From: Demequina sp. B12
GTDB taxonomy: Bacteria > Actinomycetota > Actinomycetes > Actinomycetales > Demequinaceae
Direction: 5' to 3'
Length of the DNA: 64,000 nucleotides
Assembly: GCF_028823635.1 (NCBI RefSeq)
Contig: NZ_JAPEHU010000003.1
Location: 62,001-126,000, forward strand
The position numbers and the translations under genes were made by a program. How positions within the stretch are numbered: the stretch's first letter is position 1; the number at the start of each line of letters is the position of its first letter. The notes under the pieces are model-generated. The model did not search any database. It was not told where the DNA came from and saw only the letters and a program-made list of their open reading frames with translations. Shown piece after piece: positions 55,536 through 64,000 of the stretch.

Positions 55536-56590
55536 CAAAAGGTGGCGCTCTCCTTGTCGTCGGGCTTACCTTCCGATGCCTCGTCTTCAGAGAGTCCACC
55601 GACCCCGAGCTTGCGCTTCACCTTGAGCTCGACCTCATTGGCAAGTTCCGGGTTGTCTTTCAGGAAGTTGCGGGCATTCTCCTTGCCCTGGCCGAGCTGA
55701 TCGCCTTCGTAGGTGTACCACGCACCAGACTTCTTGATGAAGCCGTGCTCCACACCGAGGTCGATGATGCCGCCTTCCTTGGAGATTCCCTGGCCATAGA
55801 GAATGTCGAACTCGGCCTGCTTGAAGGGCGGTGCCATCTTGTTCTTGACGACCTTGACACGGGTACGGTTGCCCACGGGCTCAGTGCCTTCTTTGAGAGT
55901 CTCAATGCGACGGACGTCGAGGCGCACTGAAGCGTAGAACTTCAGCGCCTTTCCGCCCGTGGTCGTCTCAGGCGAGCCAAAGAACACACCGATCTTCTCG
56001 CGCAACTGGTTGATGAAGATCGCGGTCGTGCCCGTGCTGTTCAAGGCACCGGTGATCTTGCGCAACGCTTGAGACATCAGCCGGGCCTGCAGGCCCACGT
56101 GGCTGTCCCCCATCTCGCCCTCGATTTCCGCCTTGGGTACCAGCGCTGCGACCGAGTCGATCACCAGGATGTCGACGCCACCTGAACGCACCAGGATGTC
56201 CGCGATCTCAAGTGCCTGCTCTCCCGTGTCTGGCTGCGAGACGATGAGGTTGTCGGTGTCGACTCCAAGCTTCTTGGCGTACTCGGGGTCGAGGGCGTGT
56301 TCGGCATCGATGAAGGCGGCGGTTCCGCCCTGACGTTGCATGTTAGCGACCGCGTGTAGTGCAACGGTGGTCTTACCGGATGATTCTGGTCCGTAGACCT
56401 CAACAATGCGGCCGCGGGGCAATCCGCCAATGCCGAGCGCGATGTCAAGCGAGAGCGAGCCCGTAGGAATCGCCTCAACCGCGACCTTCTTGGATTCGCC
56501 CAGGCGCATCGCGGAGCCTTTGCCGAACTGGCGATCGATCTGTCCGAGTGCCGCCTCCAACGCCTTGGAGCGGTCTGCTGCTTGTGCCAT
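55535..56590 (-). CDS. recA: Recombinase RecA
   Basis: DNA strand-exchange ATPase and co-protease for LexA cleavage (351 aa). Walker A GPESSGKT at 67-74; [14 protein letters not shown] as Walker B; L2 loop [21 protein letters not shown] (split) and [10 protein letters not shown]; acidic C-terminus. No intein. The ATG at 56590 follows a leader of about 140 bases with a perfect LexA operator. recX overlaps its stop. Confidence 0.99.
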   Translation of the reverse strand: MAQAADRSKALEAALGQIDRQFGKGSAMRLGESKKVAVEAIPTGSLSLDIALGIGGLPRGRIVEVYGPESSGKTTVALHAVANMQRQGGTAAFIDAEHALDPEYAKKLGVDTDNLIVSQPDTGEQALEIADILVRSGGVDILVIDSVAALVPKAEIEGEMGDSHVGLQARLMSQALRKITGALNSTGTTAIFINQLREKIGVFFGSPETTTGGKALKFYASVRLDVRRIETLKEGTEPVGNRTRVKVVKNKMAPPFKQAEFDILYGQGISKEGGIIDLGVEHGFIKKSGAWYTYEGDQLGQGKENARNFLKDNPELANEVELKVKRKLGVGGLSEDEASEGKPDDKESATF

Positions 56591-56730
56591 GTCACTTCCC
56601 TGTCTCTAGGCATCGCTGCCGTGTCGTCCCTACTGACTACGACGCTACGACGCGCCTGTGACATTGGGTCCCTTGCCCACGCACACTGTGCAAAACGCGC
56701 GGCGGGACCGTGTCCTGAGAACTAGGGTAA

Positions 56731-56746
56731 TCGAACGCATGTTCGA
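56731..56746. promoter_or_regulatory. LexA operator upstream of recA
   Basis: TCGAACGCATGTTCGA: a 16-bp perfect TCGAAC-N4-GTTCGA palindrome, 141 bases before the recA ATG. Together with the lexA operators it shows the SOS circuit is intact. Confidence 0.9.
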
Positions 56747-56771
56747 TTGCGAGATGTGTGGATGGGCGTGT

Positions 56772-56785
56772 CGCGGAATGCCGCG
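56772..56785. terminator. Short hairpin after the DUF3046 gene
   Basis: CGCGG-AATG-CCGCG, directly after the DUF3046 stop codon on the minus strand. A five-pair stem with no U-tract; it may be a weak terminator separating clgR-DUF3046 from recA. Confidence 0.3.
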
Positions 56786-57022
56786 CTAGGGGCGCCGGGG
56801 AGGCACGAGGTTCTCGCGCAATCCACCATCGCGCTGGTCCATGGGCACATCCATCTGGTCACACAGCGCATGCCACACATCACGTGCCGCAACACCGCCG
56901 GCGAGCGCTTGTTCGCACGTCATCGAGCCCGCGGCATCGAGTGCAAGTTCGCGCGCCAGGGTACGCGAGTATCCGGGGCCAAACACTGCGTCAGCGAGTG
57001 ACCAAAACTCCGAAAGACGCAC
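56786..57022 (-). CDS. DUF3046 family protein
   Basis: A 78-aa soluble protein of the actinobacterial DUF3046 family: MRLSEFWSLADAVFGPGYSRTLARELAL and ALCDQMDVP are the conserved blocks. Function unknown. It is almost always located between recA and clgR, as here. The start is GTG at 57022, overlapping the clgR stop by one base (TAGTG), so translation is probably coupled. Confidence 0.93.
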   Translation of the reverse strand: MRLSEFWSLADAVFGPGYSRTLARELALDAAGSMTCEQALAGGVAARDVWHALCDQMDVPMDQRDGGLRENLVPPRRP

Positions 57023-57333
57023 TAGCGAGCGCGGACACCGCTGAGGAGTTCTGGCACGGTGTCGGGGATCCGAGGCATGACGTCCACCGACTCAAGCGCT
57101 TCAGCCGTGGCGAACCGATCAGACACTTCACGCAGGACTGTCGACATGGGCACGTCAAGGGCTTCGCAGATGGACGCGAGCAGTTCAGACGACGCTTCCT
57201 TCTGGCCGCGTTCCACCTCGGAGAGATAGCCAAGGGACACACGCGCACCCGAAGAGATGTCGCGCAGGGTCTTGCCCTGGGTCAGTCGCGCGTCACGAAG
57301 GACATCGCCAATTTCGTTGCGAAGCACGGGCAT
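57022..57333 (-). CDS. clgR: XRE family regulator ClgR
   Basis: A 103-aa helix-turn-helix activator that in actinobacteria controls Clp protease and chaperone genes. HTH residues about 11-65: [20 protein letters not shown] and [20 protein letters not shown]. The C-terminal VPELL-x-G-x-R tail (SGVRAR here) differs from the Ala-Ala-like Clp degron known in other ClgR proteins. The start is ATG at 57333 with GAGAGGG upstream; the open frame adds 10 residues that are not conserved. No clp gene is in this window. Confidence 0.92.
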   Translation of the reverse strand: MPVLRNEIGDVLRDARLTQGKTLRDISSGARVSLGYLSEVERGQKEASSELLASICEALDVPMSTVLREVSDRFATAEALESVDVMPRIPDTVPELLSGVRAR

Positions 57334-57404
57334 GTACCCTCTCCTCCCGGTCGTGATGGTCACGCACTGTCTAACGCAGACTACCTCAGTTGTGTTCCCG
57401 GAAT

Positions 57405-57905
57405 CTATAGCAAAATTGAGTCGGGTTCACTCAAGGCTGTTGCGCACAGCGCCAATGCCTGCTCTGTGGCCCCCACTCGCACGGCCTCTCGCCCACCCTG
57501 AATGAGATGTGTCGCAGATGTCACACCGGTGGCGCTAGCCACCGCCACACACACCGTTCCAGGTTTCTGCCCACCGTGCGGCTCCGGCCCGGCGGCTCCG
57601 GTGGTTGCCACGGCAATGCTGGCATCGCACACACGCACGGCCCCACGGGCCATGGCGCACGCCACGTCCTCCGACACCACCCCACTGCGCTCGATCAGGT
57701 CAAGCGGAACACCCAAGAGTGAGGCCTTAGCTTCGATGGTGTACGCCACAATCCCGCCACGAAACACCCGAGAGGCACCCGGGATCGCGACAATAGCGTC
57801 GCTCACCAGCCCGCCGGTCAACGACTCAGCTGCGGCGAGCGTCAGGCCGCGCCGCAGTGCGAGGTCAACGATCTGTTGGGCGCTGACGCCCCTAGCGCGC
57901 AGCAT
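57405..57905 (-). CDS. pncC: CinA-family nicotinamide-nucleotide amidohydrolase (PncC)
   Basis: Stand-alone C-terminal CinA domain (166 aa) that deamidates nicotinamide mononucleotide in NAD recycling. Conserved [15 protein letters not shown] (about 23-37), [18 protein letters not shown] and [18 protein letters not shown]. The start is ATG at 57905, overlapping the pgsA stop by 14 bases with AGGA close upstream; a further 17 codons are open inside pgsA. The pgsA-pncC-clgR-DUF3046-recA order is typical of actinobacteria. Confidence 0.93.
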   Translation of the reverse strand: MLRARGVSAQQIVDLALRRGLTLAAAESLTGGLVSDAIVAIPGASRVFRGGIVAYTIEAKASLLGVPLDLIERSGVVSEDVACAMARGAVRVCDASIAVATTGAAGPEPHGGQKPGTVCVAVASATGVTSATHLIQGGREAVRVGATEQALALCATALSEPDSILL

Positions 57906-58476
57906 CGTCCTGGCGCCGCTGCTGCGCCTCCCTGTAGTCACGAGACGCGCGGACAATCATGCGGGCATAGTCAATGCCCGTGACGACAGCGACAACTGTC
58001 GCCGCGACCAGCAGCCACCAGGCCACGCCATCAATCCACCCAGGCATGCCGGGAATGAGGTAGGCGATCAGTGAACTCAACTGGAGGAATGTCTTGAGCT
58101 TGCCGCCGCGAGAGGCTGGGATCACCACATCCCTGGCGACGGCGAGGCGACCAAGCGTCACGCCCACCTCGCGGACGATCAGCACGGCCAGCGGCCACCA
58201 CGGAACTCCATCGACGAGCACCAGCCCCGCGAGCACTCCCAGGACCAGCACCTTGTCCGCAATAGGGTCCGCAAGTTTCCCAAAGGACGACACCACGTTC
58301 CACCGGCGAGCCAAGTAGCCGTCGAGCCAATCGGTGGCCGAGGCAAGCACCACGAGTACCAGCGCCCACCACCTCGCGGCACCATCCGCGCCACCGTCAA
58401 CTACCAACAAGACAACAGCCACGGGAACCATGACCAGTCGTAGGCCAGTAAGGAGGTTGGGGAGCGTCGCCGTCAC
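57892..58476 (-). CDS. pgsA: CDP-diacylglycerol--glycerol-3-phosphate 3-phosphatidyltransferase
   Basis: Integral membrane CDP-alcohol phosphotransferase making phosphatidylglycerol phosphate (194 aa). The family motif DG-x2-AR-x8-G-x3-D-x3-D is intact in DWLDGYLARRW...GKLADPIADK (about 48-70). Five to six membrane segments. The GTG at 58476 is the start; GAGGGG lies unusually close to it. An actinobacterial paralogue could act on inositol phosphate, but the neighbours favour PgsA. Confidence 0.93.
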   Translation of the reverse strand: MTATLPNLLTGLRLVMVPVAVVLLVVDGGADGAARWWALVLVVLASATDWLDGYLARRWNVVSSFGKLADPIADKVLVLGVLAGLVLVDGVPWWPLAVLIVREVGVTLGRLAVARDVVIPASRGGKLKTFLQLSSLIAYLIPGMPGWIDGVAWWLLVAATVVAVVTGIDYARMIVRASRDYREAQQRRQDDAAR

Positions 58477-58530
58477 CCCCTCAGCCTAGCGTCCGTGGAA
58501 TGCAAGTCCGCTCAGTGTTCTCAGGCGATA

Positions 58531-59871
58531 ATGGGCGCCATGTCTGCAGGATCGCTCCATCCCAGCGCTTGGAGTCGACGCACGGTGATTGCCGTCAGCG
58601 CCATCACTGCCGTCGTGGGAGCCATGCTTGGGATCGGCGTAGCCATGCTCATCACGGGCAGCGCCGACCACGGATCCGCAGCCACACCCACCGCGCCCAC
58701 CACGACATCCGGATCCCCGTCGCCCAGCGCACCACCGTCGCCAACACCGACTGCAGCCCCTCCCACTGTCGACTTCACCGTCGTAGCCGCAGGGGACATC
58801 CTCACGCACATGCCGGTGATCTGGTCCGCACAAACCGACGCAGGGCTTGACTTCACTCCCTTGTTGTCACCGCTACGCCCCTACGTTGAAGGCGCCGACC
58901 TGGCGCTGTGCCACCTGGAGTTTCCCGTCGACACGTCCGGGAACTACACCGGATATCCGATGTTCGGAGGACCGGCGGAGATGATCACTGACCTGCGGGG
59001 TGAAGGCTGGGACGGATGCTCCACGGCCTCTAACCATTCGGTGGACCGGGGCTACTCCGGGGTTGAAGCAACCATTGCCGCGCTCGACGCCGAGGGCATG
59101 GGCTTCGCAGGGACGGCCCGCACAGAAGCGGAATCGCTCGTCCCGCAGATGTACAGCGTGACCACCCAAGGACGCACGCTCACCGTCGCGTCAATCTCTG
59201 CGACCTACGGGCTCAATGGTCTCCCGCAGCCAGACGGCAAACCCTGGGCAGTGACCACCTTCGATGCCGACTCGGCAGACGCAACCCCCATCATCGACGC
59301 AGCTCGGAGCGCACGTGAGCTCGGCGCCGACATCGTGATTGCTTCTACCCACTGCTGCGTCGAGTACCAAGTGGCACCCACCGATGCCCAACGCGCCATC
59401 GTGGAGGCGATTGCAGCATCGGGCACTGTTGACCTCTACGTGGGCCATCATGCTCACGTGCCCCAACCCATCGAACTGATCGAGGGCGGCCCCAGCGGTC
59501 AAGGAATGTGGGCTGCTTTCGGGCTCGGCAACTTCCTGTCCAACCAGGACGAAGCCTGTTGCGGAATCGCCACCGGCGTGGGAGTGCTCCTGTCTGCGAC
59601 CTTCTCCGTGCCGCCCGAAGGGCCCGCCACCGTGGACGTCGCCTGGACAGCCACGACCGTCGACCGGCGCGACTCTCACACGATGCACGCTCTACGAGAC
59701 ATCATGAGCACCGGGACGGACACCCTGACGACAGCGCAAGTCCAGGAACGCTGGCAGGTTGTCGCCGATGCGGTCGGCCCTCAAGCTCCCGAGCTGAGTG
59801 AGCCAGTGGTCGCGCTGGCAGACGACGTGACAGTAGTGCCGCGCACGCCCTCAAGCCAGCAGGACAACTAG
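58531..59871 (+). CDS. CapA family protein (membrane-anchored)
   Basis: A 446-aa protein of the CapA/PgsA poly-gamma-glutamate synthesis-associated family, with a metallophosphatase-like fold. One N-terminal membrane segment (about 20-42) precedes a Thr/Pro/Ser-rich linker (about 45-80) and the CapA domain. Motifs: VAAGDILTH, STASNHSVDRGYSG, ASTHCCVEY and VGHHAHVPQPIE. No capB/capC genes are nearby, so capsule synthesis is not implied. Start at ATG 58531 (ATG 58540 is an alternative). It shares CTAG as stop with the convergent GGDEF/EAL gene. Confidence 0.87.
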   Translation: MGAMSAGSLHPSAWSRRTVIAVSAITAVVGAMLGIGVAMLITGSADHGSAATPTAPTTTSGSPSPSAPPSPTPTAAPPTVDFTVVAAGDILTHMPVIWSAQTDAGLDFTPLLSPLRPYVEGADLALCHLEFPVDTSGNYTGYPMFGGPAEMITDLRGEGWDGCSTASNHSVDRGYSGVEATIAALDAEGMGFAGTARTEAESLVPQMYSVTTQGRTLTVASISATYGLNGLPQPDGKPWAVTTFDADSADATPIIDAARSARELGADIVIASTHCCVEYQVAPTDAQRAIVEAIAASGTVDLYVGHHAHVPQPIELIEGGPSGQGMWAAFGLGNFLSNQDEACCGIATGVGVLLSATFSVPPEGPATVDVAWTATTVDRRDSHTMHALRDIMSTGTDTLTTAQVQERWQVVADAVGPQAPELSEPVVALADDVTVVPRTPSSQQDN

Positions 59872-62147
59872 CGGTCGTTGTCGAAGCGCAAGATGTGAGA
59901 CCCCAGGTCTCCATCAGTCGGTCGCGGGTCGATCAGGCTCGCGGCATACTCGGGCGTCGTTTCCCGCACTGCCGCGGCCGGCTGTGCCACACCGAAGAGC
60001 CAGCCCTGCCCGTATCGCCAGCCGCACTCCGCGAGGAACTGTGCCTGGTCCTCGGTCTCGATCCCCTCAGCAATCGTGGCGAGCCCCAACTCGCGGGCAA
60101 GCGCACCGAGGGCACGCGACACGCGCGCGCCTGCGGGGTCTTCCGGGATACCCGCGACGAACGACATATCCAGTTTCACACCGGAGACGGGCAAATCCCT
60201 CAGATAGCTCAGCGGCGACACCCCGGTGCCGAAGTCGTCAAGGAGGATAGGAACGCCTGCATTACGCAACTCAGTCAGTTCGTGCCTGATCCGCGTGTTC
60301 GGTGCCACAAGAGAAACCTCAGTCAACTCCACCACCAAGCGTTGTGGACTGAGGTGGTAGCGACCAATCGCGCTCAACACGCGGTCCGCGAACTCCGAAT
60401 CACCCAGCTGATCCGCCGAGACATTCAACGACACCCACGTGGACTGAGATGGTCCGTTCGCCAAGAAGTGTGCGGCCTGATCCACGAGCGACAGTCCCAA
60501 GGCGACCGACAGGTTGCGGTCGTCGATCAACGGCAAGAAACTCGCCGGCAGAAGAAGACCCCGTGTGGGGTGCTGCCAGCGGACCAGCGCCTCATACCCG
60601 ACCACAGTCCGGGTACGCAGTTCGAGAATGGGCTGGAAGTGCAGGACCAGCTCGCCACGCTCGATCGCTTGAGCGAGCTCTGCCGCCAACACAGAATGAC
60701 GGTCACTGGTGTGCTGCATCGACGTGTCGAAGACTTCAGTCCGCGACTTTCCGAGTGACTTTGCCCGGTACATCGCTGCATCCGCGGCGCTCAGCAGCGC
60801 AGGAGCCCCACCGTGGATAGTCTCCGCGTCCGCCATAGCAATGCCCACGGACGCATGCAGCGTGATCTGGTGGCGCTTCACCTGAATGGGCCTGCGCAAC
60901 CCGTCATGGATGGCACCCGCAATGTCGTACATCGCCTTCGAACAGTCAGGGTCCTGAACGACGATGACAAACTCGTCACCGCCGATGCGGGACACCGTTC
61001 CGCGCCCACCAGTGGCAGCACGCAGGATTCCTGCGACGTGCACCAAGGCGTTGTCGCCGGTCGCGTGGCCAAAGCGGTCGTTCAGTCCCTTGAACCCATC
61101 AAGGTCAATCGCGAGCACCCCCACACGAAACTCAGGATCCGGCTGGTCCAAGAGTTCTTGCAGAACTTCTTGCATCAAGGTCCTATTGGCGAGCCCCGTC
61201 AAAGGGTCGTGCATGGCTCGGTGAGCCATGATCTCGGAGTGCATACGGTCATCTGTGGAGTCCCGCACCTGCACCACATAGTGGTCGGGCGCACCTCCTG
61301 CATGTCTCACCAGGCCTACGTCGAGCACGGCCCACACCACGTTGCCATCGGTGCGGACGTACCGCTTCTCGATGTTGAAGCGGCTGGAATGTCCTTCATA
61401 CAGCCGGCCCAGCTGGTCGCGCTCAGCGTGCAAGTCTTGCGGGTGTGACAGCGACGAGAACGGCACGCCTCGCAACGCCGCAACCGTCGACCCCATCATC
61501 TCTGCGAAAGCACGGTTGACTTCCATGAGTCGCCACTCAAGGTCCACCAAAGCCATGCCGATGGGGGCGTTCTCCATCGCCTTGCGGAACTGTGCATCGG
61601 ACCGGCTGATGGCCTCCGCGGCCTCCCGCAGTCCGGAGGTGTCCATGATGGTCACGATGGTCACGGGGCCTTCGTCAAGCCCGTCCGGTACGACGCGTGC
61701 ACGAACCTGAACCCACCGCACGTCCTCAGGACCGCGCCGCCCGGGAACACCAATAATGCGGGGCTTCACGTCATTGGTGTCGACACCGAAGGCCTCACGC
61801 AACAGCAGGGGCCGCATCCGATCGTCGACCACCCGCAAGCCAAGCCTGGCTAAGGGCCGTCCCACCGCATCGTCCCGAGACACACCCAGGACCGATGCCG
61901 CGACATCGGACAGCAGGGCAATCTCATCGGTGCGGGTGACAATCAACACCCCGTCGCGGGTCGACGACATGACGGCCTCAAACTGACGGCGCAGACGTCT
62001 CTCCCGAGCCAGGACCTGATCTCGCGCAATTCGTGCCCTGCGAGAGCGTGCGAAAAAGAACAACGCAAGGCACGCAAGCAAGAGGACTGCGATCGTTGCA
62101 GTCCAGGCCACTACTGGGTCATTGAAGAGTCCTACGACTCCTCCCAT
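59868..62147 (-). CDS. Membrane-bound PAS-GGDEF-EAL cyclic di-GMP enzyme
   Basis: A 759-aa regulator of cyclic di-GMP. One N-terminal membrane segment (about 11-36), two PAS domains (about 55-170 and 183-300), GGDEF 389-393 with flanking [10 protein letters not shown], and EAL domain from about 490. EAL-catalytic residues are all present: E519 (EAL), N575, E607, D637-D638 (DDFGTG), K658, E694, Q714. No RxxD inhibition site precedes GGDEF. Thus both synthesis and breakdown look possible. The ATG at 62147, with GAGGGAG upstream, overlaps the ftsK end by 16 bases. The signal sensed by the PAS domains is unknown. Confidence 0.93.
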   Translation of the reverse strand: MGGVVGLFNDPVVAWTATIAVLLLACLALFFFARSRRARIARDQVLARERRLRRQFEAVMSSTRDGVLIVTRTDEIALLSDVAASVLGVSRDDAVGRPLARLGLRVVDDRMRPLLLREAFGVDTNDVKPRIIGVPGRRGPEDVRWVQVRARVVPDGLDEGPVTIVTIMDTSGLREAAEAISRSDAQFRKAMENAPIGMALVDLEWRLMEVNRAFAEMMGSTVAALRGVPFSSLSHPQDLHAERDQLGRLYEGHSSRFNIEKRYVRTDGNVVWAVLDVGLVRHAGGAPDHYVVQVRDSTDDRMHSEIMAHRAMHDPLTGLANRTLMQEVLQELLDQPDPEFRVGVLAIDLDGFKGLNDRFGHATGDNALVHVAGILRAATGGRGTVSRIGGDEFVIVVQDPDCSKAMYDIAGAIHDGLRRPIQVKRHQITLHASVGIAMADAETIHGGAPALLSAADAAMYRAKSLGKSRTEVFDTSMQHTSDRHSVLAAELAQAIERGELVLHFQPILELRTRTVVGYEALVRWQHPTRGLLLPASFLPLIDDRNLSVALGLSLVDQAAHFLANGPSQSTWVSLNVSADQLGDSEFADRVLSAIGRYHLSPQRLVVELTEVSLVAPNTRIRHELTELRNAGVPILLDDFGTGVSPLSYLRDLPVSGVKLDMSFVAGIPEDPAGARVSRALGALARELGLATIAEGIETEDQAQFLAECGWRYGQGWLFGVAQPAAAVRETTPEYAASLIDPRPTDGDLGSHILRFDNDR

Positions 62148-64000
62148 GGCGCTCCCTCGGCTTCCTCGTCCGTGCTGACAGTCGCCGCAGGTGCGGGACT
62201 CTCTCCACGCAGAATAGCGAGGGTTGACGCAAGTTCGTCCGGACTCACCAGAACATCACGCGCTTTCGATCCCTGCGAAGGGCCCACAATTTCGCGGCTC
62301 TCCAGCAGATCCATCAGGCGTCCAGCCTTCGCGAAGCCCATCTTCAGCTTGCGCTGCAGCATCGACGTCGACCCCAGTTGAGTCGTGATGACGAGTTCCG
62401 CGGCCGCGATCAGGTCGTCAAGATCATCCCCGATGTCTTCCGCCACGACTGCACTGCTCTGAGCCTGAGTCACATCCTCGCGATACTCAGGGTTCGCCTG
62501 TTCCTTGGCGTGGTCCACGGCGGCGTGGATCTCCGTCTCCGATACCCACGAGCCCTGCACACGCATCGGCTTCGACTCCCCCATCGGCAGGAACAACGCG
62601 TCACCCTGGCCAATGAGCTTTTCCGCACCAGGCATGTCCAGCACGACGCGAGAGTCCGCCAGCGACGAGGTAGCAAACGCCAAACGGGAAGGAACGTTCG
62701 CCTTAATGGTTCCCGTGATGATGTCGACGGAGGGTCGCTGAGTCGCAAGCACCAAGTGGATGCCTGCCGCACGCGCGAGCTGGGTGATGCGCTGAATCGA
62801 CTCGTCGACGTCGCGCGGGGCAACCATCATGAGGTCCGCAAGCTCATCGACGATGACCAAGAGGTAGGGGTAGGTGGTGAGCGTGCGTTCTGAACCTGGG
62901 AGCGGCTTCACCTTGCCGGAGCGAACAGCCTTGTTGAAGTCATCGATGTGCTTGAAGCCGAACAGCGCTAGGTCGTCGTAACGCATGTCCATCTCTTTCA
63001 CGACCCATTCGAGCGCCTGTGCCGCCTTCTTGGGGTCCGTGATGATGGGTGTGATGAGGTGCGGAATGCCCTCATAGATCGTCAGTTCCACGCGCTTGGG
63101 GTCGACGAGCACCATGCGCACCTCATCTGGTGTGGCACGCATCAAGATCGACGTAATCATGGAGTTCACGAAGGACGACTTACCGGCACCGGTCGCACCT
63201 GCGACAAGCATGTGGGGCATCTTCGCAAGGTTCGCCATGACGTAACCGCCCTCGACATCCTTGCCGATACCGATCGCCATGGGGTGGTCGTTCTTCATCG
63301 CAGTCGACGACCGCAACACATCGCCCAATGCCACCGTCTCGCGGTCAACATTAGGGATCTCGATACCGATCGCGCTCTTTCCCGGAATGGGCGACAGGAT
63401 GCGGACATCGGGGCTTGCCACTGCATACGCGATGTTCTTCGACAGGTTGGTGATGCGCTCCACCTTCACGCCCTGCCCAAGTTCAAGCTCATAACGCGTG
63501 ACAGTCGGGCCACGCGTGAAGCCCGTGACCTCAGCGTTGACGCCAAAGTCTTCCAACACCTGCTTGAGGGCATCGACCACACGGTCATTCGCGGCGGAGC
63601 GCGTCTTGTGCGGCGCACCGTGAGCCAAGATGTCGTTGCTGGGGAGGATGTAAGGGCGGGAGTTCTCCAGTTCGCCTTGTTCACCACGAGGCACCAGGCG
63701 CGTCGTGGCAGGGGCAGCATGCTCGACGTCCACGTCCGGAAGCTCCTCGTATTCCGCTCCCTCGTCGTCGTCGAGATCCACCCCGGTCGGGTCGAGGTAG
63801 GGCGAGACCTTCCCCGGCGACGTCGACAACACTTCCGTGCCCCCCGGCGTGTACTCAGCCTCGGTGGCATGCTCAATGGACGCAGCTGAAGCGAAAGCCT
63901 CGTCAGCCTCATACTCATCGATCGCGGGCTCTGGAGCAGGACGCCCCTTGCCTCGACCGAGCAACTTCTTCTTCACGCCTGACGTCTTGGCGGGACGCTT
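62132..64000 (-). CDS. ftsK: DNA translocase FtsK, C-terminal part (5' end outside window)
   Basis: DNA-pumping ATPase of the septum (622 residues visible; the frame runs out of the window). An acidic linker is followed by the motor domain: Walker [11 protein letters not shown] and Walker [17 protein letters not shown]-terminal gamma winged helix holds [20 protein letters not shown], which reads polarity signals on DNA. The N-terminal membrane domain is missing because the window ends. It is the upstream gene of the GGDEF/EAL protein. Confidence 0.97.
   Translation of the reverse strand, partial: KRPAKTSGVKKKLLGRGKGRPAPEPAIDEYEADEAFASAASIEHATEAEYTPGGTEVLSTSPGKVSPYLDPTGVDLDDDEGAEYEELPDVDVEHAAPATTRLVPRGEQGELENSRPYILPSNDILAHGAPHKTRSAANDRVVDALKQVLEDFGVNAEVTGFTRGPTVTRYELELGQGVKVERITNLSKNIAYAVASPDVRILSPIPGKSAIGIEIPNVDRETVALGDVLRSSTAMKNDHPMAIGIGKDVEGGYVMANLAKMPHMLVAGATGAGKSSFVNSMITSILMRATPDEVRMVLVDPKRVELTIYEGIPHLITPIITDPKKAAQALEWVVKEMDMRYDDLALFGFKHIDDFNKAVRSGKVKPLPGSERTLTTYPYLLVIVDELADLMMVAPRDVDESIQRITQLARAAGIHLVLATQRPSVDIITGTIKANVPSRLAFATSSLADSRVVLDMPGAEKLIGQGDALFLPMGESKPMRVQGSWVSETEIHAAVDHAKEQANPEYREDVTQAQSSAVVAEDIGDDLDDLIAAAELVITTQLGSTSMLQRKLKMGFAKAGRLMDLLESREIVGPSQGSKARDVLVSPDELASTLAILRGESPAPAATVSTDEEAEGAPWEES

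Noticed and set aside
1..64000. CRISPR arrays, tRNA, rRNA, insertion sequences, prophage or defence genes
   Set aside because: No regularly spaced direct repeats, no cloverleaf-like segments, no transposase or phage genes were recognised on either strand.

Overview
The window is a GC-rich, tightly packed actinobacterial chromosome segment, most likely from the order Micrococcales. The evidence is the gene order and family content: a division and cell wall (dcw) cluster without ftsA, then sepF, ylmG and wag31/divIVA; a TraR/DksA protein, lspA, rluD and dnaE; nrdR, a LysM gene and lexA; and hflX, dapF, miaA, miaB, rny, recX, recA, DUF3046, clgR, pncC, pgsA and ftsK. Starts are often GTG or TTG, and ATGA/GTGA overlaps are common. 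Genus cannot be decided from this sequence alone. No rRNA, tRNA, CRISPR array, insertion sequence, prophage or defence island was seen, and no stretch above about 300 bases lacks a gene.

Layout. 1-323: end of an SDR gene. 430-3969 (-): dnaE. 4041-9337 (+): hrpA plus an alpha/beta hydrolase. 9327-30417 (-): one long run, read from its 5' end at mraZ: mraZ, rsmH, ftsL, ftsI, murE, murF, mraY, murD, ftsW, murG, murC, ftsQ, [an opposite-strand DUF1648 gene], ftsZ, pgeF, sepF, ylmG, divIVA, TraR/DksA, lspA, rluD, GNAT. 30652-35170 (+): moxR, DUF58 and transglutaminase genes. 35167-40944: DUF3040, a spermidine-synthase-like gene, cold shock, PAC2, HelD and a metalloprotease. 41070-44011 (+): serA and a DEAD-box helicase. 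44008-49346: nrdR, LysM, lexA, dinG-like, hflX. 49409-57905: a methyltransferase, dapF, miaA, miaB, rny, recX, recA, DUF3046, clgR, pncC. 57892-64000: pgsA, capA-like, GGDEF/EAL and the 3' part of ftsK.

The genes cooperate in three main themes. The dcw run makes lipid II (Mur enzymes, MraY, MurG) and builds the septum (FtsZ, SepF, FtsQ, FtsL, FtsW, FtsI, DivIVA). An SOS module is visible: three LexA operators lie between lexA and a LysM membrane protein, and a perfect operator lies upstream of recA. An RNA theme runs through rny, miaA/miaB, hflX, two helicases, a cold shock protein and HelD.

Most of the window is housekeeping. The most interesting signals are small: a spaced repeat present both between genes and in frame inside hrpA; a structured leader before rsmH; a triple 10-bp-phased MraZ box; a DEAD helicase whose natural start appears to be ATA; divergent SOS promoters sharing a -35 region; and four convergent gene pairs that share a single CTAG as both stop codons.
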